Positions 11,908 to 22,339 of a DNA stretch of 64,000 bases are shown piece by piece. The notes beneath the pieces were generated by a model that saw only the letters and a list, made by a program, of their open reading frames with translations, made no database searches and was not told the DNA's origin. The DNA lies in assembly GCA_977006965.1 (NCBI GenBank), contig OZ345366.1:2666001-2730000 (forward strand), written 5' to 3'. Position numbers and translations under genes: made by a program. Each line of letters begins with the position of its first letter. Positions within the stretch are counted from its first letter, which is position 1. This DNA is from Phymatolithon calcareum (lineage: Eukaryota; Rhodophyta; Florideophyceae; Hapalidiales).

Positions 11908-13983
11908 ATGACGTTTGAGTTGTCGCTTCTTCTTTTTCTTCTTCTCTTGGGCCATTCTGCCGCGTTATCGCGAAAGTACGACCGAGGTCCGAAACCTCTC
12001 AGCCACAATGCAGACCTGCACTGGACTCTCGACCCTATGGCGCGCCGCATTTCGCTTGCGCTGACGGTTACTGACCCAGCCGTACTCTCGGGTTCCGGTG
12101 CGTCATGGATCGCTCTTGGCGTATCGGAGGAGACTTCCGGCTCCATGCTCGGGTCTGACATCGCGAGCGCGGAGTTCCGACGAGGGACGCTAAGCGACTG
12201 CACGATACGTGATCGCTACGTCCCATTTGCCGCATTTCCCATCCACCTGAATACTGCGAACGCGCCCAGTGTGTACCCAAGCGAGGACGACTGCCAGGCG
12301 GACGGCAGTTGGAAGCTGGTTGCTTGCTCGAGAGATTTGCACTCCGGGGTGGCCACACTTGAGTTAGAGCGCAGTCTGGATGCTCACGACGACCAGGATC
12401 GCCCCATCAACCCAGGAAGCCAGGCCATCATCTACGCGTATGGCGGAGCTAAATTTCGGTATCACGGGAGACAACGCGGCAGTTCACGAGTTGTTTTGTT
12501 CAATGGCGACTTGACGTATCCCAGAACTGAGGAGTTCCCCCTGCCGAAGGATGTCACATTTACGCATACGGTAGTCGCCACGAACTATTCAGTCCCATCT
12601 AAGCGCGACACCACGTATGCATGTACGAGCAGCATTGTACCGCTTCCATCGGGCGGTAAACGTTCACTTGTCGCCGTGGATCCCATCATAATGAGCGCAT
12701 CGGGGAAAAATAAGGTGCATCACCTGATCGTGTACGCGTGCAAGGACACCGCGTACGGCAGGCGATTTTTGAAAACGAAAAACTGCATGGGCGATGGACC
12801 AGGAAAGTGCACCGCGTTTCTCTACGGATGTACGTTTTGGGCCACCTTTCTCTCAAAGCGGGGTTGCATTCACTAACTTCATGAGCTTCTCCGTTCTTCG
12901 TCACTGCACAAGGGGCTATTGGAGCCGGTCGTTTCTTGTTCCCCGCGGGGGTTGGTATGCAAATTGATGAGACTAGCAACTTTTTGATTATGCAAACACA
13001 TTACGACAACAGTGACCGAGCAACGGACGCCGTCGATGTCTCTGGAGCAAAACTCTATTTCGCAGATACGCGAGCTGTACGTGCTGGAATGATTTCCCTT
13101 GGTGACCCGGCTGTTAGCCTGGAAGGGCGGACGGTCAAGAATGGGTTTGAATATATGAGCACTTGCCCTTCAAACTGCACATCGACATGGAATGAGGAAA
13201 TCAATGTGTTTGTCAGCCTGCTTCATATGCATACAACAGGGCACAAAATTTACACAAACAGGTTCGATAAGGACGGCAACTTTATCGAAACGATCAATTC
13301 GGTACGATTCATATTAACATGCTTGCCACTTGTGCCCATATTCGAAACTATCCCACGTTTAATATGCTAACATGTAACCTTGCTTTTACTTTTTGCAGAT
13401 TGAGTACTGGAGCAACAGTCACCAACTCATAAACCCATTTCCAAAACCAAAGAAAGTGGCGCCTGGTGACATGCTGAGCACCACTTGTGTGTACGACACA
13501 CGTAAGCGACCGTCCACAAAGTTTGGACCTCAGACCCAGGATGAAATGTGTATTGATTTCCTCTTCTATTACCCGCTGCAAAAGCGGTTCGAATCTGACG
13601 GTGCAATGTTCATGTGCTCCGCCTTCCACGCGAGAAGTGGTTTTAGCGGCACTGTGTGTGGGTCTCCAACGAATTATCGGTCCTTTTCATCACAGCCGAA
13701 CCCAATTTTAAACGACACCATCGACACACCGAACAAATTCGGAGCTGCCGCGAGTACATGTAAAATGCAGCGGAAAAGACGCGATGGTGCTAAAAGAGAG
13801 ACCACCAGAGAACATGCGGCACTCTTGCTGTCCGAGGCCTGTGCACCAAAGTATGCGAGCATTCTGAACACAGTACATTCTGTTTTATGCTTATTTTGGT
13901 CACTATGCCGAGGAGAAATATCGAAAACTCATGCGTTTTCTCATGGACGCAATGCTCTACTTTTTCGGGCTCAGCAACAATAA
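11908..13983 (+). CDS. Copper type II ascorbate-dependent monooxygenase, DBH/MOXD1-like (three exons)
   Basis: Exons 11908-12829, 12913-13301 and 13399-13983 give 631 residues. Introns of 83 and 97 nt have GT..AG ends. Splicing joins the codons of the family block LYGWAIGAGRF at the first junction and NS/IEYW at the second. A signal peptide (MTFELSLLLFLLLLGHSAA) leads into a DOMON domain (about 30-190), then the two copper domains. Predicted copper ligands are all present: HH at 271-272, H337 in HYDNS, H412 and H414 in HMHTTGH, and M487 in DEMC.DF. The expected role is copper- and oxygen-dependent hydroxylation of a small molecule in the secretory pathway. The substrate is not predictable, and outside animals it need not be dopamine. 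A frame starting at 11839 adds 23 residues before the signal peptide and is less likely. The last 90 residues have no family match, so a further intron or altered end is possible. Confidence 0.9.
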
Positions 13984-14529
13984 CATGATGGCGGACGTGG
14001 AACAGATATGGCTGAGAGCCCCCTTGTTGCACAGCCCGCGGTTCTGAAGGAACAGAGGTAATAGATTCTGCCCATAAGCGGACTAATCCAGTCGCAACTG
14101 ATAAAACGACATCTGGACAAGGCATTATTTCATGCGCAGTCGAGAAGATGAATGATGGAAGTGCGGAACAGCTCCAGTTATACGATGATAGCACGTCTAC
14201 CTACTTTCAAGTTTCCAACGGTGAAGAACAGGAAGCTGATGTCGCAAAACGGCAATGAACAGTTCAGAACAAAAAGAGAGTTTATTACGCTTTGCGCGCT
14301 CAGAAAGTCCTCTCGACTGCTTTCTGACTCAATGTTGTGCTCGAGTGCTGTAGCTTTTATACCATTACGAATCTTGTCATCGGCGCTGGTGTATTAAGCG
14401 TCGCTCATCCAGAGCCGGTTAGACTGGCCCCGAATTCGTCGAAGTTTTTTAGAAGCCCCACAGTCATGCAAATATACGGGCAAGGCTTCCTGCGGTGCTA
14501 CCCACAAAAGGGTGACACTTGGCATATGT

Positions 14530-15330
14530 CCGCTATGTCAGACTTCGCCTTCTTTGCCGAATTCACAACGCCGAAAACAGGATACTCGTTCTAGCACTCA
14601 AAATGCTGGAACGAGCGAGATCAATGAAAAGGAGCCTTCTGGCCGTCCCAATCGAGAAAAGAGATGTGGGTGAACTACAATGGGTTAGTCGAGACATATC
14701 GGCAATGCTACAGCACGATCTATTCGAGACGGCACTGACTTTCCTCAAACAGGGAGTTTCAGCAAAATCGTTGAGGACATTGCTCTTCAAAGACGAAGGA
14801 GACGTCTCGGAGTCCAACAGAAAGAGAAAAATTCCCTACGATCTGCCTGGGTCCACCCCGGCGATTATCAGACTCCCGAAAACACGGCACCGCCAATTAG
14901 CGGTAAAGTGGGCATTCGGTCGGTTTCCCCCAATGAGCACATCACTTCTGACAGACAAGTTCGGTGATACTGTACCAATCCTCATGAGCAACCTGGAAGA
15001 ATACCTCGGAAGACATCAACTGACCAAAGAGGAGATTGATATCACTGAAAAAGCTCTAGACAAGCTACTCTTCTTCACTATCGTTTTTTACGACGACATG
15101 GAATAGACAAGGCGCCAATTGAGGAAATCTGATCAGTGGACCCCAAGCTTTTCCCTCCGCCCTTTTACGGGAGAGGGTTTTTGCAGCTAGGGCTACGACG
15201 TTAACCCGGGTTACAAGTATTTGAATATATGATCGAAGCTACAACGTAGCTGCTGAAACGCATCTCCCTTGCAGTCTCATGAGTGCTACTGAGGGCGTTT
15301 AATAAAATTCCAAATTCAAAAAAAAAAAAA
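14530..15330 (+). mobile_element. Retroposed (processed) gene copy with poly(A) tract and 13-bp target duplication
   Basis: ACTTGGCATATGT occurs at 14517-14529 and again at 15331-15343, exactly bounding an 801-bp insertion. The insertion ends with AATAAA (15301-15306) and a run of 14 A residues (about 15318-15331). It carries the frame at 14603-15106. These are the standard marks of an mRNA reverse-transcribed and inserted by LINE machinery. The insertion lies inside older repeat sequence, directly left of a piggyBac-like relic. Confidence 0.85.
14603..15106 (+). CDS. Unknown protein carried by the retrocopy
   Basis: A 167-residue frame, predicted cytosolic, with no recognised domain. Recognisable features are a LFETALTFLKQGVSAKSL segment, a basic RKRK patch, LAVKWAFGRFPPMSTSLL, and a hydrophobic/acidic end LLFFTIVFYDDME. 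A decayed paralogue lies at 17602-18031 on the other strand with the same ending and the same 3' flank. The paralogy argues that the frame was once a real protein. Because this copy is a retroposition product its present expression is doubtful. The upstream in-insert ATG near 14535 is in another frame. Confidence 0.5.
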   Translation: MLERARSMKRSLLAVPIEKRDVGELQWVSRDISAMLQHDLFETALTFLKQGVSAKSLRTLLFKDEGDVSESNRKRKIPYDLPGSTPAIIRLPKTRHRQLAVKWAFGRFPPMSTSLLTDKFGDTVPILMSNLEEYLGRHQLTKEEIDITEKALDKLLFFTIVFYDDME

Positions 15331-15390
15331 ACTTGGCATATGTTTGGTATTCTATCTGAGCACCTAGTGTTTATGTGACGGGAATTTTCC

Positions 15391-17362
15391 CTCAATTGAG
15401 GGAATGAGAACGATTTAATTTTTGGAAATGAAAGCTTCTCACTATCAGGCTCCTCAAAAGCACCAAGCTCATGGATGTGCTCAACATGAGTAGCAAAACA
15501 GTTTCTGCCAGTTGAAGTGCTACATGTGTAGATTACGGCGCCATCAAGACTATTACATGATGAGCACACGAGGGTCGTTTTCTTGAATTCCCCCCCCCCC
15601 CTGCAGTTGTTTTTCACAACAAATGTGGCCATCATGGCATTCTCCGTCATCCTTTTCTTTTTCTTGGGAATAAATTGGCTTGCAACACTACTCTTGAATG
15701 AAAATGTAAGGTCAGGGCGACTGAACTTTGACAAGTAATGCGCGCGTCATATGTTATCCATGAGTTCTTGACCCGGCACTTCACAATACCTTCGCTGCGT
15801 CATGTTCTGCTGGCACTCTGCATGGGCACTTGAGAATAAGAGCCAGCTAGCAAGCACGAAAATTGCCAGATGAGTATGATGACCCCTACAAACTCATCTG
15901 GCAAGGAGAGCTTGACGTAAACTCAAATCCATCCATCCTATAAACTATAGGCGCTCTCTTTGAATCTTGGCAGATTCTGCACTTGTCAATAATGAATCTG
16001 CAGATAATGCCAATTATGGTGGAGTATGCGGCCACAAGACAGCACAAAACTGCTATACCATGGACCATCTCGACGTCAAAATCTCTCTGACACAATGTGC
16101 TTTCCGTGGTCATTAATTTCATGACATCGACAGAGTCTTGACTAAGCGACAAGCGGTGCTGGGAAGCCTACATGTTGCCTTTTTCATTTGGTTGCACGCT
16201 GAATGAAATCCAACGGAGATACTCGGTGACCGACATCGTAGTTTTTGAAGAAGAAGGACCGGGGAGATACTTCTTCGACCTGGTAGACTTCTAGAAAGCG
16301 CTCTTATCGTTAAAACCGATCCTTGCCATTAGGAATAGTATTTCGAAAAATTTAATCAGATCTGTCACTCTAATCTCTTCTCGTACCTTTTTTCTAAGCG
16401 TAGCAGACGTCCAAGCAGCAAGTTTTCGCTGGTAAACTTGAGGAAACATCGTCATCACGCAATCTTACTTCGTATGAAGTCCAATACCTCCATTTTCGGA
16501 TAAGAAGTCTAAGTTTAGAGTACGAATTTTCCAGAATTGAGAGGACCCTCGTCGCCCAAACGGACATAGAGCATTCCGCTTGTACCATGACAACCCATGA
16601 GCGCCAGTATTGGGCTCGCGGTCGAGCGCGATAAAATCAAGTTCCCGTACGATGGTTGGTCCTAAGAGCCCTGAAAGACTTAGGCGAGAGAGCTCGGAAG
16701 AGGGTGTTTAGAGTTTCTGAACGTTGTATCCAAGCTTGCGTGCCCTTCTGAGGAGCATCTGATTACAACTGTGGACGATAAACTGGCGTTTCGCGATGAA
16801 TATTGGCGAGGATGAATACTGCAACCAGGCCTGGGCGGCACAGAATTTCGCAGGTGCTGGCACCATTCAAGCTGCTGAGCATCTGAAATGTCATCGTCTG
16901 CGTTTCATGACTTAGCGTTGACAATCTTGACTGTCTTAATCTCTTTTTTCATCAAAGGATGACGAATCAGGACCCATTTCACGCGAAGTGACATGCTCGT
17001 GCGACCATTTATTTTTGCCACGAGTACCTTCTGAACCATATCACTCACCTTTTTTGACTTCTAAAAGGATCCGTATAGTCCAGAGCACTCTGCGAGACCG
17101 GTTACCGATGCTACCTTAGTGTGTACTGATGTAACGACCGCGCGCGGCCGGTGTTTTTCTCCTGAAATGGCAGGTCTGGTACTTCTGAGTGACCAACATA
17201 TTTTCGTTGCTAGCGCCGAACGAAGGGAATATAAGGTAGTACTGTGAACACTCCTCACACAGAACATAAGCCAGGCTTTACGATTATGGCATGAGCGATC
17301 TGTTTCGAATTTGCTCTATGGATTTTTTCGAGCTTTCAAATCGCCCCTCAAATGAGGGGTTT
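15391..17362 (-). mobile_element. PiggyBac-like DNA transposon relic, copy A
   Basis: The ends carry the near-palindromic block CCCTCAATTGAGGG (about 15391-15404) and CCCCTCAAATGAGGGG (about 17344-17360), preceded on both sides by a CTAGTGT-type flank. Inside, minus-strand fragments match copy B piece by piece: a C-terminal cysteine-rich segment (15420-15734), an HMTQRRYYEV-like piece near 15790, and an upstream transposase piece near 16390-16590. The reading frame is broken throughout. A small insertion with an inverted repeat (TTGCCAGATGAG / CTCATCTGGCAA) and an ATCC tail sits near 15866-15945. The family assignment rests on layout and the cysteine domain and is tentative. Confidence 0.5.
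15420..15734 (-). pseudogene. Cysteine-rich C-terminal domain of the copy A transposase
   Basis: The minus-strand frame contains CSSCN...YTCST..GRNCFATHVEHIHEL. This spacing of C..C, C, C and H..H resembles the zinc-binding C-terminal domain of piggyBac-type transposases. The same segment, CSSCNTLE...FICGMFTSRNCFAKHVDDIHEL, occurs in copy B at 18333-18530, so it is a genuine conserved unit. A C-rich tract near 15590-15602 creates a GGG run just before it. Confidence 0.5.
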
Positions 17363-17601
17363 CGTAAAATAGACACTAGAATGTCCTCGATAATAAATTT
17401 CCTTTTGTCGAATGTAGAATTAATTAATCGCCCTCAACAACGCTCTTGCGACTTTAAGGGAGATGCGTTTCAGCTGTTACTGTTCTAGTGGAGCTTGCAG
17501 CACTCGCTTTTATTTCTTGTGGAGTGTGGTGGCCTTAACATCAACCGCCCCCCTTTGGGAGAAAAGCTTGGAAACTATAGGTGATATCTGCAGCACTTTT
17601 T

Positions 17602-18031
17602 CTATTCCATGTCATCGTAGAATCCTATGGTCAAGAACAGTAACTGGTCCAGCGAATTTTCGCTCATCTTGGTCTCTTTTCGGGTCATCTGGTACATTGA
17701 AAGGTAATTCTGAAGGGTATTCATGATGCCTGGTACACTATCGTCAGATTTTTCTTCTTGAAGTGTGGTAATCAATGCGGGAAACCTCCCGAATTCCCAT
17801 TTCACCGTCAATTAGCGATGCCGTACCTTCGGAAGGCTTCGAATTACCAGAGTGCACCCTGGAATGTTGTACTGTATTTTTCTTTCTGTTGACCGCCGAA
17901 GAGTCTCCTGCATCCTTGAAGAGCGAGGCTTTCAAGGAGTTCGCTGAAATTCCTCTCTTAAGATATTCCAGCGCTTTGTCGAACACTTCGTAGCTCAGTA
18001 TTACTGCCTCGTGTCGCCCTATACATTGCAT
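17602..18031 (-). pseudogene. Decayed paralogue of the retroposed gene
   Basis: Two overlapping minus-strand frames (18031 to 17744 and 17811 to 17602) together resemble the protein at 14603-15106. Shared blocks include FDKALEYLKRGISANSL, KWEFGRFPALITTL and LDQLLFLTIGFYDDME. A frameshift near 17800 separates them. The 3' flank down to about 17400 keeps the family's GAAACGCATCTCCCTT and GAGGGCG segments. It lies between the two piggyBac-like copies. Confidence 0.6.
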
Positions 18032-18289
18032 TAAACGAATGAATAATTCAGGGGTTGATTGAGATGGTGGGAGTTGTGCATTTACTTAGTATCAGTCGTT
18101 GGTTGTCTCTGTCCCTCCGGTCTGCTAGTCGGATTCCAGGCGGGCTTACTATCGTAACTTATGTGCGCGAAAATTGCACATTCCAGTTCTCTAGATGTTT
18201 GTACAAAGTTCCATTCGTGTTCTAGACCCATCTAGAAAGGTCTAATTGGTTTCTAGATGTTTCTAGTGTCTAGTTTACTGAAAATTTCC

Positions 18290-20780
18290 CTCAATTCAGA
18301 AAACGAAAATCATTTAATTTTTGCGCAAGAAGCTACTTACTATCGGGTCCATCAAAAGCGTCAAGCTCATGGATGTCGTCCACATGCTTAGCGAAGCAGT
18401 TCCTGCTAGTAAACATTCCGCAAATGAATATTGCGGCAACTTCAAGAGTGTTACATGATGAGCACACGAGGGTCGTCTGCTTGACTTTAGAGACGCTACA
18501 GCTGTTTTGCACAGCAAAATTAGTCGTCATGCCATCTGCGGTCTTCCGTTTCTTTCTCGTGGGTGTTAAGTGGGTTCCGACACCGCTCCCGGAGGCAAAG
18601 GTACGTTCTGGAGGGGTTGAACGGCGACGAGTATTATACGAATCTTACGAGTTATCGATGAGCTGCTCGGACGGCACTTCATAATACCTTCGCTGCGTCA
18701 TGTGAATCTGATACTCTGCATGGGCAGCGGAGAATAAAAGCCAGATATCAACCTCACAAATTGCCAAGAGAGATGTGTTAACGCGGAACGACCAGTACAG
18801 GGTGTGGACTTTCTTTTCAAGATCCAAACTCTTTTGGAAGCACCGATTGTGCTCGTCGATTTGCGCACACGCGGAGTAGTATTCTCGCATACTTCGCGCA
18901 CGGACAGCTCAAAACGAAACGGTCCTTCATCAAGCTGACGCCAAGCCACACGATTCTGCGGTTTGCTTTCCAGTGTCGTAGAGGAAGTCAAAATAAAATA
19001 GCGGCGATCCTGGTCAATCTATATAGTCGCCATCATGAACGGCTCACCGTTCAAAGCTTTTCGGACCGGAGAAACACATTTACCCCTTTCCGAAAGCTCA
19101 ATTCTTCATGGCTAGTCCATGGCATACTTCTTGGTCGCCGTTTTGATGACCCGAACGAATTTTAGGCCCAATCGAAGAATCATGTCTGCAGATTCAACAC
19201 TCGCAAAGTATGAATCGGCACACACAATGCGCCTTGTGCAAGAGCATACAGCCACAAGACGGCGTAAATCTGCTGCACCATGGGCCATTTCGCCTTCGAA
19301 ATCCTTTTGCTTCTCGTCTTCGGCGGTTGTAACGAGCTCTAAATGTAGCGATATACCACTTCTTCCAGATGCCGAGTTCTGTATCTCAAAACCGCTCTCC
19401 GGGTTACGGTCAATCGCAATGTGGTGAGGTAGCCCGACATCAAGCCAATGTCCTCCGTTGCTATATCAGCGAGATATGGACACATCCACGCAAATGGGGT
19501 CCAACGGCGACATATTGCGCTTTCGTTGCTCATATATGGCATCGACAAAAACCTTGAACGAGCACCCAGCGGTATTGCGCAGACGACATGCTGCCTCTTT
19601 CATTTGGTTGTATGCTGAATGTAAAGCACCGAAGGTATGCGGTGAACCTGTCTCTTGATATCCCAGTGTTTTGAAAAACAAGTAGCCGGGATATACTTGT
19701 TCGGCCTGGTAGTCTTCCATAAATCGGTCTTAGTGCCGAACTCAAATCTTATCATGAGGACGAGGATTCCGAAAAACATAACCAGCTCTGTCACTGTTGT
19801 CTCTTTTCGCTGGATTCGTTTCAGCTTCACGGACGTCCATGCAGCTATTTTTCGAAGGTGACCTTGCGGAAACATGGTCAGAAAGCAATCAGCGGGCGTG
19901 TGATGCCCAATACCACCATTTTCCGGTATGAAATCTCCGTTTGGAGCGCACTGTCTGTAACTCACTTGGAATTCGGCCCCCAATCAGGCATAGAACTTGT
20001 TGCTCGTATCACGGCTCCCTATGAGCAATAAATTTGGGTTCGCGGTCCGGTGTGATGACATAAACGTCCTCTTGCGACGCCTGTACCCAAGAGCCTTGCA
20101 TGACGTAGGCGAGAGTGCCTAGAATAGGGCGTTCATAGCTTCTGATGGTTTGATCGAAGTTTGTGTGTCACTTTGGGGAACTTCTGGTTGCGACTGCCGA
20201 GAATAAAATGGCGTTTGGCGAAGAAGACTGGCGACCACGAGTACTGTAGGCCAGATTTTGTGGCGCAGAGTTTTGCAGGCTGGGACTAGATACAAGCATT
20301 CGAGAGGACGGAGCATCTGAGTCAGACTTGCCTGCCTTGACGTTAACAATCCTGAGTGTCTTAATATTAGTCTTTCGGTCGGTTTCTGAACTAGGATCCA
20401 TTTCACGCGAAGCGACGTGCTTGCGCGGCCATTGATTTCATTCAAGAGTACCTCTAGAACCGATCCGTTTAAATTTGTGACTTGGAAAAGTCTCCATAGA
20501 ACCTGCAACACTCTGCGAGACTGGTCACCGATGTTTCCTTAGTGTGTACAGATGCGCCAACCACTCGGCGCGGGTCTTTTCTCGTGACATGGCAGGTCTG
20601 CTTTTTCTCAGTGAAAATCGTACCGCCGAACGACGCACTTTTAAGGTAGTAGTTGCGGTACTACTCACGCAGAACACAAGATCTCTTTTCCAAATATGGC
20701 GCGAACTCTCTGTTTCGCATTCTTTTTACATACCTTTTTGAACTTTCAAATCGTCCCTCAATTGAGGTGGTTAGTAAACT
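18290..20780 (-). mobile_element. PiggyBac-like DNA transposon relic, copy B
   Basis: It has the same end blocks as copy A: CCCTCAATT near 18291 and CCCTCAATTGAGG near 20754, each with a CTAG-rich flank (TAGTGTCTAGTTTACT / AGTAAACTAGACAATAG). Outside each end, a related 55-bp segment (ATTCGTGTTC..., CATCTAGAAAG, GTTTCTAGATGTTTCT) appears in the same orientation at about 18207-18265 and 20795-20850. The element is therefore flanked by direct repeats as well as inverted ends. Coding sequence is on the minus strand and broken. Confidence 0.5.
18333..19983 (-). pseudogene. Broken DDE transposase, probably piggyBac-like, copy B
   Basis: Minus-strand pieces read in order. The first, at 19983-19600, holds ADCFLTMFPQGHLRKIAAWT and ELVMFFGILVLMIRFEFGTK, like the N-terminal part of the DDE_Tnp_1_7 (piggyBac) catalytic region. 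Next are pieces around 19340-19720. Then comes MREYYSACAQIDEHNRC...LYWSFRVNTSLLAICEVDIW at 18890-18645, resembling the conserved segment that follows the third catalytic aspartate. Last is the cysteine-rich segment at 18530-18333. Stops and frameshifts separate all pieces, so this is a dead copy. A domain search would be needed to exclude another IS4-fold family. Confidence 0.5.
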
Positions 20781-21039
20781 AGACAATAGAGAGTTCTATT
20801 CGTGTTCCACATACGTCTAGAAAGTTCGAATGTGTTTCTAGATGTTTCTCCAAATATTTCATGAAAAGAAAGTCCAAACATAAATTACAGTGAATTATAA
20901 TTACAGTTTTCTACAATACAGGAACTTGGGTATCATACATACTGAGTATATGCGATTGTTAGATTGCAGCTCTTCCACGTCTTTACCATTGATTTCTTCC
21001 TCAGCAAGCAAACGGAGCATGGCCAATGGTCATGCCCTC

Positions 21040-22130
21040 TAGCCTAATATTAGGCCAATTTGCAGCATAAACCGATGTTGGTTGAAACCTCTGCAAGTTT
21101 GAAGAAGCCAAGGTACAAGGACATTATATCAACAAAGGGATCCGCCGACCGAGATACTGTGGGAAAGGTACGCGTCGAATACAGAATGATTCTCCCCGGC
21201 CCAAGAATTCGCTTGAAAGACGGAAAAGCGGAAGAAGAACTCAACGGAATCAATGATTCAGTAGTACTGGCTCTACTTCGACCCTGGCGAAAACAAGTGC
21301 ACGTGGGAAATGCAAAGATGTTGTTTTGGTCACCGGAGCTCGCGAATTCGGCTGAATAAAGCAGTCGGTTGTACATATTAGCCCGTTGCTCCAGATCGGA
21401 AGACGAATCAAGGCGCACAAGCTATTTAAGGCGAAGATGAAAAAAGCTGTAAATATTCCGAAAAGCAGCTTGTACAACAGATTCCTCGTTGGGCTCGATG
21501 AGCTGCCCTTAGCGTCCACCATAGCGAAAACCTCGAAGATGGCAAGGTCTCTGTCACGCAGATTCGGGGAGAACACTAGGCAAGGACCGGAGCTGTCACC
21601 ACCGCTGTTCTTTGCGCATACTGATAAATTATGTTCTAAGATATCTGCTTGGCGAGGAGACATGAGAATGTTAACCCTAGACTGGAATTTTCGCCATGAA
21701 ATAGTAGTTATCGAGCCCTAAAAGCAAGGCAACGTGTCTGGACCAGGTCCAAAACGAAATGCTACCTGGGAGGCCTGCATTCGTCTCGGAACAACCCTCT
21801 TGGAGTGGAGAGCCTTTCAAGCTTTTCGCAGATGAGCTCAAGATATCTTCCACGACAGCGGAGGGGATCCAAAGAATCCTGCACCTTGCATCGAAATAGG
21901 CGCTGTGCAAAAGAATGACGTGGAACACGACACAAAGCGCGCTACGTCCTTCACGGCACGTTTTCGATTATCAGGGCGTGTCCTTAAGAAACTAATCGAA
22001 GAAAAATGTTTGGGAGTAACTATTACTGCGAACGGGGTCACAGATTCAAAACAGGTCGAAGAATTAAGAAGTCGAGAAGGTCTTCGGAACTTTCAGAAGA
22101 CTCGGGGTCTTCGCTAATGGAATCCAGTCG
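21040..22130 (+). mobile_element. LINE (non-LTR retrotransposon) fragment with reverse transcriptase motifs
   Basis: Broken plus-strand frames show typical LINE pieces in order. There is an endonuclease/linker segment ending KMLFWSPELANSAE with the usual basic run after it. A piece near 21820-21890 contains LFADELKISSTTAEGIQRIL, a decayed form of the F/YADD catalytic motif. A piece at 21905-22117 has RFRLSGRVLKKL...CLGVTITANGV, the conserved LGV..t segment downstream of it. Frameshifts and large internal deletions separate them. It is inactive. Confidence 0.7.
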
Positions 22131-22333
22131 CATAGAAGCCTGTGAGACAGCCTGCAGGGTAGTAGCACTTTAGTCCACGCTGTTTCCCTGAGCAAAAGAT
22201 CCTTCTTACAATTCTAACTCAGAGGGCTGACAGAAACTAGTTCCATTGCCATCACGCTTGTGACCTGTCGCATAGAAGGACATGAGAGAACCTGTAGGGT
22301 AGTAGCACTTTAGTGCATGCTGTTTCCCAGACA
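22127..22333 (+). repeat. Imperfect direct repeat of about 72 bp
   Basis: The segment at about 22127-22198 (GTCGCATAGAAG, GGGTAGTAGCACTTTAGT, GCTGTTTCCC) recurs at about 22260-22333. It lies immediately downstream of the LINE relic and may be a local duplication within that element. Confidence 0.65.
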
Positions 22334-22339
22334 CTGGAA